A DNA stretch of 64,000 bases, from NCBI GenBank assembly GCA_949878575.1, contig CATLAX010000001.1, positions 446,220 through 510,219 of the forward strand, read 5' to 3'. The notes under the pieces are model-generated. The model worked only from the letters and a program-made list of their open reading frames with translations. It made no database searches and was not told where the DNA came from. Made by a program: the position numbers and the translations under genes. Of the stretch, positions 42,986 through 54,076 are shown piece after piece. This stretch comes from an uncultured Alphaproteobacteria bacterium (lineage in GTDB: Bacteria > Pseudomonadota > Alphaproteobacteria > Rs-D84). The number at the start of each line of letters is the position of its first letter. Position 1 is the stretch's first letter.

Positions 42986-44245
42986 TTACAATGATGACCG
43001 ACAGCTTGCAAACGTTTGCGCAATCAAAGATTTTTCCGAGTCCGTCATTGTCTGGACGGGGACGACATAGCATCTGGTGCCGTCGCTTATTACAAAAACC
43101 TTTGTTCCGCGTTTGTATGCCGTCTGCATGTCGTCTATCTGGGCCGATGTCAGGAACGGCTGGGTAACGGTAGGCTCGCTGGCCATGGCCGCGTTTATAA
43201 CCTGTTTTGCCTCCGACTCGCTGTACAACGGATATAAAGATTTGATTTCAATATACAAAGACTGATTCTGCGCGACGCCCGGCGTGCTGGATGTGCCGTT
43301 TTTCTGAAACGCCACGCCGCTGACCAGTGCGGCGGCCGTCTGCAAATTTGTAGGCTGGCCGGAATTGCCACTGGAATAATTTGTCGTGTTTATCTGCAGA
43401 TTATCGCCACATGCCAAATTCATGCGGTTGGCGTACCCCGCCAGAACGGAATCCACCGCCGCCTGCCAGTCGGCCCCCTTGTTGTTCATATCCAGGCTTA
43501 CAATCTTTTCCGCCCATCCCCATATGTTTGCGCCCACATTTCCCGCATTGGCGAAACGTGTCACCATTTCGGTGGAGCCACCCGGCACGCCCGCGCCGCA
43601 GTAATCGGTTAACTGTGCATTTAATTTGCTGGCGGTTTCATTGCCGTACGCCAGCGCCACAGAATGGCATGCCATTGCCGCCTCCAGTTCCTGGCGGCGC
43701 TGTAAACACAACGTGGAATGTGATTTTGCCAGCTGGTTTGACATGTTAGCCATGGACAGGTACGCCATAACCTCTTGCTGAACATAAGACGGGCATAAAC
43801 GGGCCGCCGTATTCATTCCGTTGCCGCCGACCGTGCTAGCCATATACTGCGGCAGTAATACCGACGTATCCTTTTGCAGGCACAGCATCGCATAATTGTA
43901 CAGTTCTGTTTCTGACGTATACTGGCACCGTGATTCATGCTGGCCCGGAACAGCGGTTACATCGCCGCAATAATCGGACAGACATTTGTATATTCGCTCG
44001 CGGCATGCAGTGTCAACATCAGGCTGGGTCGCCATATAGTATGTGTTTCGCTGATTGGCCTTATACGCATTCACAAGCGCCTGATTCCCGCGCCCGCCCG
44101 CCGTGGTTGTTCCCGTTGTGCCGGAATTGGATGAATACACCCCCACGCGTCCCGCATTTGAACCGCCGGCAACTGACACAGCCGACGCCGCACCAATGTA
44201 TGCACACAGGCCGCAAATACCGAATATCAGCGAATTTTTCTTCAT
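42986..44245 (-). CDS. exported cysteine-rich protein
   Basis: 419 aa, not a named family. Start at MKKNSLIFGICGLCAYIGAASA, a signal peptide, after a GAGAGAGG ribosome site; the 20-codon track extension is rejected. Pairs of cysteines recur (CRERIYKCLSDYCGD, RCQYTSETELYNYAMLCLQK, TLCLQRRQELEAAMACHSV), and a globular C-terminal part lacks them except TRCYVV and FASCRSSL. The distribution is similar to the 5'-truncated protein at the left edge of the window, which may be a paralog. Periplasmic location is inferred. It is divergent from prfB with about 100 bases between. Confidence 0.78.
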   Translation of the reverse strand: MKKNSLIFGICGLCAYIGAASAVSVAGGSNAGRVGVYSSNSGTTGTTTAGGRGNQALVNAYKANQRNTYYMATQPDVDTACRERIYKCLSDYCGDVTAVPGQHESRCQYTSETELYNYAMLCLQKDTSVLLPQYMASTVGGNGMNTAARLCPSYVQQEVMAYLSMANMSNQLAKSHSTLCLQRRQELEAAMACHSVALAYGNETASKLNAQLTDYCGAGVPGGSTEMVTRFANAGNVGANIWGWAEKIVSLDMNNKGADWQAAVDSVLAGYANRMNLACGDNLQINTTNYSSGNSGQPTNLQTAAALVSGVAFQKNGTSSTPGVAQNQSLYIEIKSLYPLYSESEAKQVINAAMASEPTVTQPFLTSAQIDDMQTAYKRGTKVFVISDGTRCYVVPVQTMTDSEKSLIAQTFASCRSSL

Positions 44246-44311
44246 GAAAACCTCTCTCGTTATGGCTAATTTTAACATAAGCCGATTTAAAAGGCAAACA
44301 TTCATTTTAAG

Positions 44312-44339
44312 TTGATTTGCATTTTTTACGTGTTATCAT
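44312..44339 (+). promoter_or_regulatory. leaderless promoter of prfB
   Basis: TTGATT, 16-base spacer, TATCAT, then CCCTGT and ATG (44346). TATCAT is a weaker -10 but spacing is right. Confidence 0.5.
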
Positions 44340-44345
44340 CCCTGT

Positions 44346-45417
44346 ATGATTATGCCAAATGAGATTTTAAATCAAATTTCCGACGACATCAGTGCCGTCA
44401 GGGGGTATCTTTGACCCGGAAAAACTGTCTGCAGAAATAGAAGAATTAAATAAAAAAACATCCGATCCGGATTTATGGTCTGATCCTGAGAAGGCGCGCA
44501 CAATACTTCAAAAAAAATCTGTGCTGGAAAAATCCTTGTCGGAACTGCAATCGCTGGAATCGGAATACAGCAGCCTGGCCGACTTGTATCAAATCGCACC
44601 GGACGACCCGGATGTCGTCGCCGCCATTACAAAACTGGCCGATGACGCGCACAGGGCCAAATTTATAACGCTGTTTCGCGATCCTGCGGACAACAACGGC
44701 GCTTTTTTGTTTATACAGGCGGGCGCCGGCGGAACAGAGGCCCAGGACTGGGCCCAGATGCTGTCACGAATGTATGCAAGATGGGCCGAACGCCACAACT
44801 TTGCGATAGAAGTGATAGAAGAACACGAAGGGGACACCGCCGGGATAAAAAATATTACGTATCGCATATCGGGACTGCGCGCATACGGATGGTTGAAAAA
44901 TGAAATCGGCGTTCATCGCCTGGTTCGCATATCACCCTTTAACGCAAACGGCAAACGCCAGACAAGTTTTGCATCAGTGGACGTATGGCCGGATGTTGAC
45001 GATACTATTCAAATAGAGATTAACGACAAAGACCTGCGTATTGACACGTACCGTTCATCCGGTGCCGGCGGCCAGCATGTTAATAAAACCGACAGTGCGG
45101 TTCGCATAACCCACCTGCCGACAAACACCGTTGTTACATGCCAGAACGAGCGCAGTCAAATCCAAAACAAGGAAATGGCCATGAAAATGCTGCGCAGCAA
45201 ACTGTATGAACTGGAAATGCAAAAGCGGGCCGAAGAAGAAAATGCGGCCAAGGCCGCGCAAAAGAAAATTGAATGGGGCAGCCAGATTCGCAACTATGTC
45301 CTGTATCCGTACCAGCTGGTCAAAGATGTTCGCACAGGTGTTGAAAAAACGGATTCCGATGCTGTTCTGGACGGGGACTTGGATGATTTTATGCTGGCAT
45401 TGCTGCAAAGGGATTAA
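44346..45417 (+). CDS. prfB: peptide chain release factor 2 (programmed +1 frameshift)
   Basis: Terminates translation at TGA and TAA. The reading is join(44346..44411,44413..45417). The first 22 codons end in the classical shift site AGGGGGTATCTTTGAC: Shine-Dalgarno-like AGGGGG, CTT slippery codon and in-frame TGA at 44412. The second part has the stop-codon SPF motif (VRISPFNANGKRQTSF) and the GGQ peptide (SSGAGGQHVNKTDSAVRI). The ORF track lists only the second frame (from 44392). Total 356 aa. Low RF2 activity would increase frameshifting, a known autoregulation. Confidence 0.96.
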
Positions 45418-45421
45418 AAAT

Positions 45422-46231
45422 ATGAAACAAAATAATTTTGAGTTGTACCAAGATGCCGCAAAACATGTTTGTCCCGACGCCACGTCAATAGAAACGCCAA
45501 ATGTATCCGGCATTCAAAAAAATGTACTTTTTGCTAATTCCGCCCGGGGTGTCACTGTTTTAAAATTCAACGCCCGCCCTGTTATTGAAAAAAATGTAAT
45601 TGCCGGCAGAATTTATAAAAGTTATAAAATTCCCGCCCCTGATGCGCGCATGCTCAGATACAACGATATCTGTATTGAAGCGTATCCCATGATTCCCGGC
45701 CATACATTACAGGAACATATTGACGCCGGCGCCACTGATTCAAACATACGCGGCGTATATGAAGACGTCATAAGAAATTTTGTAAAAATGGACTGCATCC
45801 CAATTCCCAACTTTTTCGGCGCAAAGGCGCAAACGCCGGAACAGACCGCTTACCATGGTCTAAAAGATGTATACGGCACAATTGCCGCAGTTATGATCGG
45901 CGGCATGTTCTATTTGATGAACAAGGGGCCTAAAACGGAACTGGGGCTTTATCATTACGACATATCGCCCAAAAACATTATTGTGACACCGGATGGTGGA
46001 TTCAGGTCTTTCATAGATCTGGACAGTGTTACAATATGCGACCGCAATTTCGCGTTGGCCGGCATGGGGACAAGATGGCAAAAGCTGGGCTATGATATAA
46101 ATGAAATGCTGGACATGGTGGAAGACATGTCACAGCGCCGCACAGACCGTTTAAGAATAAAGGCTTTGTCCACTATAAACGCCCAAGGCAAATATTTTAT
46201 GTGGATGTTTGGCAACAGAAAAAGCAAATAG
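45422..46231 (+). CDS. APH/choline-kinase-like phosphotransferase
   Basis: 269 aa, begins 4 bases after prfB (TATGAAACAA). The track extends it into prfB at 45206, which I reject. The kinase-like core is visible: VLKFNARPVIEKNVIAGRIYKSY with possible Lys/Glu sites, the catalytic loop LYHYDISPKNIIVTPDG (HxD..P.N) and FIDLDSVTICDRN (DxD metal site). The substrate is unknown; such proteins phosphorylate small molecules or occasionally antibiotics. Co-transcription with prfB is likely from the spacing. Confidence 0.78.
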   Translation: MKQNNFELYQDAAKHVCPDATSIETPNVSGIQKNVLFANSARGVTVLKFNARPVIEKNVIAGRIYKSYKIPAPDARMLRYNDICIEAYPMIPGHTLQEHIDAGATDSNIRGVYEDVIRNFVKMDCIPIPNFFGAKAQTPEQTAYHGLKDVYGTIAAVMIGGMFYLMNKGPKTELGLYHYDISPKNIIVTPDGGFRSFIDLDSVTICDRNFALAGMGTRWQKLGYDINEMLDMVEDMSQRRTDRLRIKALSTINAQGKYFMWMFGNRKSK

Positions 46232-46400
46232 AAATTTTTCCGCATAAAAGTGCAACAGCACATAAATACGGCAATGATGCCATTGCCGTATTTGTTGGTT
46301 CTTTGCCGCACCAAATGCCTTATCCATATTTTATGAATTTTTTAACAATTCACATTTGATTTTGCCGGAAATCGCTGTATAATTATACGCACAACAGATT

Positions 46401-46477
46401 GCACCCATAGCACAACTGGATAATGCGCCGCCCTCCGAAGGCGGAGATTACAGGTTCGAATCCTGTTGGGTGCGCCA
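46401..46477 (+). tRNA. tRNA-Arg (anticodon CCG)
   Basis: Acceptor GCACCCA/TGGGTGC, anticodon stem CCGCC/GGCGG with loop CTCCGAA, T arm ACAGGTTCGAATCCTGT, encoded CCA, discriminator G. Decodes CGG. Confidence 0.94.
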
Positions 46478-46485
46478 AAATAAAA

Positions 46486-46510
46486 ACGACCCTCCTGGGT
46501 CGTTGTTTTA
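46486..46510. terminator. terminator between tRNA-Arg and MsbA-like gene
   Basis: AACGACCC/GGGTCGTT stem with TCCT loop followed by TTTTATTT; also serves as end for the minus-strand gene. Confidence 0.85.
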
Positions 46511-48295
46511 TTTGCTTTTGTTTGTTTTAAACTGCATGTCGTGCAGTGCGCGGTACGCCCCGCCCTCTATCGCCAACAATTCTTCATGGGTGCCGACCTC
46601 AGCTATTTCGCCCTGGTTTATAACAACTATCTTTGTGGCGTTGCGTATAGTTGACAGACGGTGCGCAATAACGAACACGGTCTTGTCCCGCATCAGGTTT
46701 TCTATGGCTTTTTGAACAACGGCCTCCGCCTTGTTGTCAAGGGCGGACGTAGCCTCGTCCAGAATCAGTATCGGGGCGTTTTTCAAGAACGCACGCGCAA
46801 TCGCAACGCGCTGTTTCTGGCCGCCCGACAGCAATATTCCACGTTCGCCGATCTGCGTGTCAACACCTGCGGCAAGCGTGCTGATAAAGTCATCCAGATA
46901 CGCCATCTTGATTGCACGCTGCAAATCTTCCTCTGACGCGTTTTCATTGCCCAGCATGATGTTTTCACGAATCGTGCCGGCAAACAGGAAATTGTCCTGA
47001 AAAACAACGGCGATATTTTGACGCAGCGATTTTAACGTGAAATCACGGATATCAGTTCCGTTAATCGTAATTGTACCGCCTGTGGGGTCATAAAAACGCG
47101 GCAACAAACTTACCACCGTGGATTTTCCGCCGCCGGAATTTCCAACCAGTGCAATGGTATCCCCTTTGTTCGCGGTAATGTTTATGTTTTTCAATACCGG
47201 AACACCCGGAACATATTCAAAGTTTACATTTTTAAACTCTATTTTATTAATATTTCCGTCAAAATCGCGGGCGTTGGGGCGGTCCTTTATCTTGGGTTCG
47301 GCGTCAAGTATTTCAAACACGCGGTCAATCGCCATAAAAGACATCACCATGGAGTTAAAGTTTCCGCCCAAACTTTTTAACGGGGTGTAAAGCATTATCA
47401 GGGCGGTTAAAAATGAGACAAAGCTGCCACTGGATATTTGACCGCTAAGTATCAGGTATGAACCGTACCATATCGCCAGACCTATGCCGATTGACATAAT
47501 CATGTGCATCAGCGGCGACAGCCAGCTGGTACGCTGAATCATTTTTATGCGCAACCAGAATATGTTGTCCAGAATCTTGGAAAACTTGTTCGTCTGGCAG
47601 TCTTCCAGATTATAGGATATTATTGTTTTGTTCCCGGCATATGATTCATTGTACGCGGTTAAAATAGCCGCATCGGCCGATATGGACTTTTTTATCACAG
47701 AGTTTATGCGGTGCTTTATGCGGGTGGCCGGCAGAAAGGCAAACACCAGCACCGCCACGCAAATCAGCGCCAGCTGCCATGAATTATAAAACATAACCGC
47801 AATCAACGACAATGACGAAAACAGGCGCTGAACGAATGTCTTTAAATTTTTCAACAACCCCGCACAGGCCAGGTCGGCATTGTTGTTGAACATGAAAATC
47901 ACATCGCCGGAATTTTTTGTGTTATAAAAGTTTGTTTCAAAACGCAGCATTTTTTTATACAAATCAAATTTCAACAGATTTGTAATCTTGGCCCCTGTCC
48001 ATGTGTTTAGGTATGTTGATATATACCCCAGCCCGCCCTGCAGGGTTGTGAACGCTATTATAACCAGAGGAATATACCATGACGCCTGAATGGATTTTTC
48101 CACCATGACCAAGTCCATATACGGCTTTAACGACAATGCTATAACCGCATCCAGGGACCCGATGGGTATTGTAATCAATATGGCCAACAGCGCGCGGAAC
48201 CAATACGGCTTTACATACGGCCACATGCGCTTGTAATTATATACAAACGGGTTTTTCGTTATTTTTAACAAACAATCTTTAACAGTCATGAACAA
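46508..48295 (-). CDS. msbA: ABC exporter, MsbA-like (TMD-NBD fusion)
   Basis: 595 aa half-transporter acting as an inner-membrane homodimer. Six transmembrane segments in the first 320 residues ([77 protein letters not shown]) and a nucleotide-binding domain with Walker [25 protein letters not shown] and Walker [12 protein letters not shown]. The family best fits lipid A or lipid flippases of the MsbA type, but the substrate cannot be read from sequence. A terminator on the right end is shared with the tRNA-Arg gene. Confidence 0.92.
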   Translation of the reverse strand: MFMTVKDCLLKITKNPFVYNYKRMWPYVKPYWFRALLAILITIPIGSLDAVIALSLKPYMDLVMVEKSIQASWYIPLVIIAFTTLQGGLGYISTYLNTWTGAKITNLLKFDLYKKMLRFETNFYNTKNSGDVIFMFNNNADLACAGLLKNLKTFVQRLFSSLSLIAVMFYNSWQLALICVAVLVFAFLPATRIKHRINSVIKKSISADAAILTAYNESYAGNKTIISYNLEDCQTNKFSKILDNIFWLRIKMIQRTSWLSPLMHMIMSIGIGLAIWYGSYLILSGQISSGSFVSFLTALIMLYTPLKSLGGNFNSMVMSFMAIDRVFEILDAEPKIKDRPNARDFDGNINKIEFKNVNFEYVPGVPVLKNINITANKGDTIALVGNSGGGKSTVVSLLPRFYDPTGGTITINGTDIRDFTLKSLRQNIAVVFQDNFLFAGTIRENIMLGNENASEEDLQRAIKMAYLDDFISTLAAGVDTQIGERGILLSGGQKQRVAIARAFLKNAPILILDEATSALDNKAEAVVQKAIENLMRDKTVFVIAHRLSTIRNATKIVVINQGEIAEVGTHEELLAIEGGAYRALHDMQFKTNKSK

Positions 48296-48413
48296 CTCTA
48301 TAAAATTTCAGCATTACCATAGCCCACGACAGTGGTTTTAGCAAGTATTAAAATACTTGTCTTTATGGTTTGGTTTAGGATAATATACCCACTGTTCAAC
48401 AAAGGAATCCTGC

Positions 48414-48899
48414 ATGAAGTCAATGTTTTCTTATGCAACGGCGGCAATATGCCTGGCCGGGTGCAACAGTATAACCGTAACCCCAAACACAATGGAGCCT
48501 GGAAAAATAGTATACGCCACACGCGGCGGCTATACGATGCAGCGCAGCATTAAAAATGAATTGACCAAGCGCGGGTATAATGTCGTTGTGGGCCGTGCAA
48601 CCGGTGAATCAGACCGGTCATATGATGACGACGACTATAAGATGAGCAGTGAATCCTATAGAGTTCCGGCAAATGCGCGCTATTATGTCAAGGTAAAAGA
48701 GCGGCGCGAGTTCATACGACCGATATGGTGTGCCTTTAACGGATTTTGGTGGTGGAATTTCAATGTCTCTATTGCCGATCAGAAAACCGGCACGGAATTA
48801 ATGACATGGCGCGGCCGCGGATGTGCGGACAGTTCCGTCAGGAAACTGCGCCGTGCGTTGGATGAACTGGAGAAAAAAGATGACAGCAGACAAAATTGA
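48414..48899 (+). CDS. lipoprotein of unknown function
   Basis: 161 aa. Lipobox after a short signal: SYATAAICLAGCNS (Cys about residue 17), start preceded by AAAGGAATCCTGC. The mature domain has YVVVGR-like alternating strands (GYNVVVGRATGESDR), YYVKVKERREFIRP and a Trp-rich stretch (FNGFWWWNFNVS). The last 20 bases overlap the start of the next gene, so the two are coupled. Surface or periplasmic face is inferred from the lipobox. Confidence 0.75.
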   Translation: MKSMFSYATAAICLAGCNSITVTPNTMEPGKIVYATRGGYTMQRSIKNELTKRGYNVVVGRATGESDRSYDDDDYKMSSESYRVPANARYYVKVKERREFIRPIWCAFNGFWWWNFNVSIADQKTGTELMTWRGRGCADSSVRKLRRALDELEKKDDSRQN

Positions 48900-49299
48900 T
48901 TCAATTCTGACGGTTGTGCGGGCGTGCGATTCCGTAATACTGGCCACATGCGACGGCGACGCACCCGACGCCCGGCATGTCACAAATGCAATGAATCTGT
49001 CGGCGGATTCTTTAAACCTGTATTTTATGACCGGGCGGAAAACGCCAAAATTTGCCCAACTGTCACACAACGCGCAATGCTGCCTGTACTATTTTGATGC
49101 GGCGACGCGGCACGCGGTTCGTCTGTACGGCAAAATAGAATTTGTAGACGACGCCTGTACGCGGCGCGCACACTGGCGCGACGAATATTCAAAGTTCGGA
49201 TACGCCGGGCCGGACAGCCCCGATTTTATTCTTATGCGCTTTGTGCCACGTTCCTATAAATATTACATCGGGCAAGAGCTGATCGCCGGGACGCTATAA
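48880..49299 (+). CDS. pyridoxamine-5'-phosphate-oxidase-like FMN-binding protein
   Basis: 139 aa, begins MTADKIDSILTVVRACDSVILATCDG (a split-barrel PNPOx-like fold), with SLNLYFMTGRKTPKFAQL, QCCLYYFDAATRHAVRLYG and a C-terminal RFVPRSYKYYIG. This is the general stress protein / flavin-binding family rather than PdxH, which is longer. The track start at 48823 lies inside the lipoprotein gene; GGAG precedes the chosen ATG. Cofactor binding is inferred from the family. Confidence 0.8.
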   Translation: MTADKIDSILTVVRACDSVILATCDGDAPDARHVTNAMNLSADSLNLYFMTGRKTPKFAQLSHNAQCCLYYFDAATRHAVRLYGKIEFVDDACTRRAHWRDEYSKFGYAGPDSPDFILMRFVPRSYKYYIGQELIAGTL

Positions 49300-49379
49300 A
49301 CGTGCAAGACATAAAAACGCATTGAAACACCCAGATAAGATATGATAAACTTCTTATCGTATCTTTAAAGGACGTAACA

Positions 49380-50105
49380 ATGCGTTTTAGTTTGAATCAG
49401 TTTGAAGATTTTTTAAAATCCATAGACCTGCAAAAGTACAGGAATGAATATGCGGCCACAAAAATTGTAGAGCTGGATTTGCCCAAAAACATACAGGCGT
49501 TAAAAACCATGTATGAACAATACTGGGACAACAAGGACAACAACGGGACGCCATTGTCATTTGAAGAATATTACGACACGGTGTATTTTCCAACGCATAA
49601 AGAAGAAATTTATAAATTTTGGCACACAAAATCCGGCTTTGGCACGGAATGCGACTGTTTCCTGCGTGGTCTGAAGGCAAGAATTTACAGGACCTGGGCG
49701 TCTTTAATAACTCAGATTCATGGTGGTTATGTGGCCGAAAAAGTATTTGGGGCCGGCACTGTGGAGATGGGCGAAGAATTGGATAGGAACAATATTGATT
49801 TTAAAATAACAACAGCAGATAAAACAATTTTGGTACAGGTAAAAAAGAAAACAAACCGCAAAGAAATCGCCCGCATGGACGACGGTGCCGACAAAAATAA
49901 CAACATTCAATATATCAGGTACGAGGTTCCGACACCCAAAGACTATGAGAATCCCTATTACAAAGAAAACAAAAATCACAAGGCAAACGAGTTAAAGCCT
50001 TTCGCAAAAAATTTTGTAAAGTTCAACCCTTTTGGGGGAACGCTGGACAGGTTTGACAACGGATTTGTCGTTTTTACAGACAATGCGTTTAAAGGCCTGA
50101 TTTAA
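49380..50105 (+). CDS. probable type II restriction endonuclease (TaqI-like)
   Basis: 241 aa. By recollection it resembles the TaqI/TthHB8I family: an N-terminal helix FEDFLKSIDLQKYRNEYAAT, and a core GLKARIYRTWASLITQIHGGYVAE. A PD-(D/E)XK-like active site could be Asp140 (NNIDFKI) with QVKKK at 153-157. No search was possible. It is preceded by AAAGGACGTAACA and its last 17 bases overlap the convergent methyltransferase gene. The more AT-rich composition fits a mobile restriction-modification pair. Confidence 0.6.
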   Translation: MRFSLNQFEDFLKSIDLQKYRNEYAATKIVELDLPKNIQALKTMYEQYWDNKDNNGTPLSFEEYYDTVYFPTHKEEIYKFWHTKSGFGTECDCFLRGLKARIYRTWASLITQIHGGYVAEKVFGAGTVEMGEELDRNNIDFKITTADKTILVQVKKKTNRKEIARMDDGADKNNNIQYIRYEVPTPKDYENPYYKENKNHKANELKPFAKNFVKFNPFGGTLDRFDNGFVVFTDNAFKGLI

Positions 50106-50970
50106 GCCGTTGATGATAGGTTTCAATATTTTTTTTCGCCAGCAAAACGTAATCAGGATTAATCTCGTATGCCGTGAAAGTACCACCGTTTTGTAGAACA
50201 GAAATGCATTCACTGCCGCTGCCGCAAAACGGTATCAGCACACTAAACCCGGATTTTGGGCGGCATGATTTTATCAGTCTGTCTGTCACAGCCAACGGCT
50301 TCTGTGTGGGATGTATGATTAGATCAGACTGGTCATATCGCGTCCTGTCCCGTGGATTTATTATTTTGTCCTGTGACCTGCTGTAAATAATCCTTTCCCT
50401 TAACGCCGCGCCGCCCGCCAATGTGGATTCACAAATCACATCCCGTGGCAATGCGCCATTGGGATTGGCCTCATAAACAGTTTGTTTTTTTCCGCCGAAA
50501 CGGGCTGTTTTTGATGTCGGACGGGTTTTCCCGGCACTGCCTTTAAGAAATCCGTCAGTATACGGAACCCGAACATCGTCGCGGTTAAATATCGGACTGT
50601 CCCGCCAATAACAAATTATGGATTCATGACTGCGTTGCCAAAAATTCAACGACGGAACATTTTTGTTTGTATAATACCATGTCAGCCAGCGCTGGTTGCG
50701 CATGGGCAAAAGCACGGAAATATGAGCCAATATTTCATCAAAACCATAAATAAACATTGTGCCCGTGGGCTTCAGAACCCTTTGGCATTCCAACAGCCAT
50801 AATTTCACCCATTCTATATAGTCCGTATGATTTTGCCTGTCGGAATCATTTCCGAAATCTTTGCCAATGTTATATGGAGGATCGGCAATAATTATGTCAT
50901 ATGTATCGTTGGGAATGTTTTTTATTCCCTGCAAACAGTCTTCATTAAAAATACTATTTTTATAATTCAT
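50089..50970 (-). CDS. beta-class DNA methyltransferase (N6-adenine or N4-cytosine)
   Basis: 293 aa from MNYKNSIFNEDCLQGIKN (50970); the longer track start has no support. Motif IV DPPYNIG (residues 30-36) comes before motif X (HPTQKPLAV) and motif I (LIPFCGSGSECISV), so the order is beta-class. DPPY suits amino-methylation of A or C. Partner of the overlapping restriction enzyme. TaqI's own methylase is known to be gamma class (NPPY), so either this system has a different origin or the restriction-enzyme assignment is wrong. Confidence 0.9.
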   Translation of the reverse strand: MNYKNSIFNEDCLQGIKNIPNDTYDIIIADPPYNIGKDFGNDSDRQNHTDYIEWVKLWLLECQRVLKPTGTMFIYGFDEILAHISVLLPMRNQRWLTWYYTNKNVPSLNFWQRSHESIICYWRDSPIFNRDDVRVPYTDGFLKGSAGKTRPTSKTARFGGKKQTVYEANPNGALPRDVICESTLAGGAALRERIIYSRSQDKIINPRDRTRYDQSDLIIHPTQKPLAVTDRLIKSCRPKSGFSVLIPFCGSGSECISVLQNGGTFTAYEINPDYVLLAKKNIETYHQRLKSGL

Positions 50971-51076
50971 CTGTTTTGGCCCCGGTGCGCCCCGACAACA
51001 TAAAAGATTAATCGCTTTCCTATCCTGGGCTAAGATTAGCACAGCTTTGGATTTCATTTCAACATTTTTAACAAAC

Positions 51077-51103
51077 AAAAAGACCGACAAAGTCGGTCTT
51101 TTT
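51077..51103 (-). terminator. terminator of the rubrerythrin gene
   Basis: AAAAAGACCGAC/GTCGGTCTTTTT with AAA loop; T-run on the minus strand. Confidence 0.88.
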
Positions 51104-51121
51104 GTTTGTGTAATGGATTTA

Positions 51122-51745
51122 TTAGTCCTTGTTTGTGTATTCACAAAAGCCTTCACTGGTGTCGCAACGAGAAATTACACCTTCGCTGATGAAATAACCC
51201 TGCGGATGCAGACACGCCGGGCAAACCTGCGGAGCCTCTGTTCCAATGTGCCAGTTGCCGCAGTTTGTGCAGCGCCACATCACAATTTTATCCGATTTGA
51301 ACAGTGTGCCGTTTTCCATAGCCTCGGCCAGGGCGCGGAAGCGGGATTCGTGATAACGTTCCGCATAGCCGATATTTTTCAGCACTTCTGCAATTGCCGG
51401 GAATCCTTCCTGGGCCGCAATCTGGGCAAATTTCGGATACATGTCGGTGTTTTCTTCGTGTTCGCCATATGCCGCCGCCTTTAAATTTTCCAGCGTGTCA
51501 CCGATTTTACCGGCCGGGAAAGATGCGGTAATTTCCAGATCGCCACCTTCCAGGAACTTAAACAAACGTGACGCATGTTCTTTTTCCTGGTCGGCTGTTT
51601 CCAGAAAAATCTTTGAAATAGCTTGAAAACCTTCATTCTTGGCCTTTGACGCAAAGAAGGTGTAGCGGTTGCGCGCCTGGGATTCACCGGCAAACGCGGT
51701 CAGCAAATTCTTTTCTGTTTGTGTACCTTTCAGGGATACTGTCAT
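51122..51745 (-). CDS. rbr: rubrerythrin
   Basis: Anaerobe-type peroxide reductase, 207 aa. Ferritin-like di-iron domain with the ligands in GESQARNRYTFFASKA, ADQEKEHASRLF and YGEHEENTDMYPKFAQIAAQEGF, GYAERYHESRF. The C-terminal rubredoxin-like site has CTNCGNWHIG and CPACLHPQGYF. The tail after it is about 20 aa longer than in typical rubrerythrins and contains two more cysteines (SRCDTSEGFCEY). Suggests exposure to traces of oxygen in a mainly anaerobic habitat. Confidence 0.95.
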   Translation of the reverse strand: MTVSLKGTQTEKNLLTAFAGESQARNRYTFFASKAKNEGFQAISKIFLETADQEKEHASRLFKFLEGGDLEITASFPAGKIGDTLENLKAAAYGEHEENTDMYPKFAQIAAQEGFPAIAEVLKNIGYAERYHESRFRALAEAMENGTLFKSDKIVMWRCTNCGNWHIGTEAPQVCPACLHPQGYFISEGVISRCDTSEGFCEYTNKD

Positions 51746-51815
51746 TTTTACTCCTTTTTGTAATTAATTTCCGACGAAATACTAACAGACGAAAGCATAA
51801 AAATCAAAAATATTT

Positions 51816-53725
<1,910 letters not shown>

Positions 53726-53754
53726 TGATTTATACATAAATAAAAGGTAAAAAA

Positions 53755-53985
53755 ATGTTTGGAAAAGTTAAAAAAATCTTTTTTACGGGCATGTTCGGCA
53801 TCATGTACATTTCTTTTGTCGCCCAGATTGTATACGTTTTGGGTTGGGCCGGCGACATATCCAACAAAATGCTGGGGATGGGTCTGCTGGCACTGGAATG
53901 GCTGGTATTGATTGCGGCGCGCTATCTGTCAAAGCGCAGCAGCACCGGCGCCCAGTACAACGGATACAACAACCGTCGTCGTTAA
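53755..53985 (+). CDS. small membrane protein
   Basis: 76 aa. Two predicted transmembrane helices (FFTGMFGIMYISFVAQIVYVLGW and MLGMGLLALEWLVLIAARYL) with basic ends (YNNRRR). No family recognised. It starts about 30 bases after the tmRNA 3' end with AAAAGGTAAAAAA as ribosome site and may be transcribed by readthrough of tmRNA or from its own weak promoter. Confidence 0.6.
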   Translation: MFGKVKKIFFTGMFGIMYISFVAQIVYVLGWAGDISNKMLGMGLLALEWLVLIAARYLSKRSSTGAQYNGYNNRRR

Positions 53986-54006
53986 TATTCGGTGGCGGAC
54001 ACTGAA

Positions 54007-54033
54007 AATCCTCCTGAACGGGGGATTTTTTAT
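54007..54033 (+). terminator. terminator
   Basis: AATCCTCC/GGGGGATT with TGAAC loop and T-run. Confidence 0.85.
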
Positions 54034-54037
54034 TGCC

Positions 54038-54066
54038 TTGAAAATTTGCAAATAAAGATTTATATT
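54038..54066 (+). promoter_or_regulatory. promoter of lon-like gene
   Basis: TTGAAA, 17-base spacer, TATATT ending 10 bases before the ATG at 54077; short leader. Confidence 0.6.
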
Positions 54067-54076
54067 ATGAAACACT

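Noticed and set aside
45206-45421. ORF extension into prfB for the APH-like kinase gene
   Set aside because: The extension lies out of frame inside prfB; the ATG at 45422 begins the recognisable protein 4 bases after the prfB stop.
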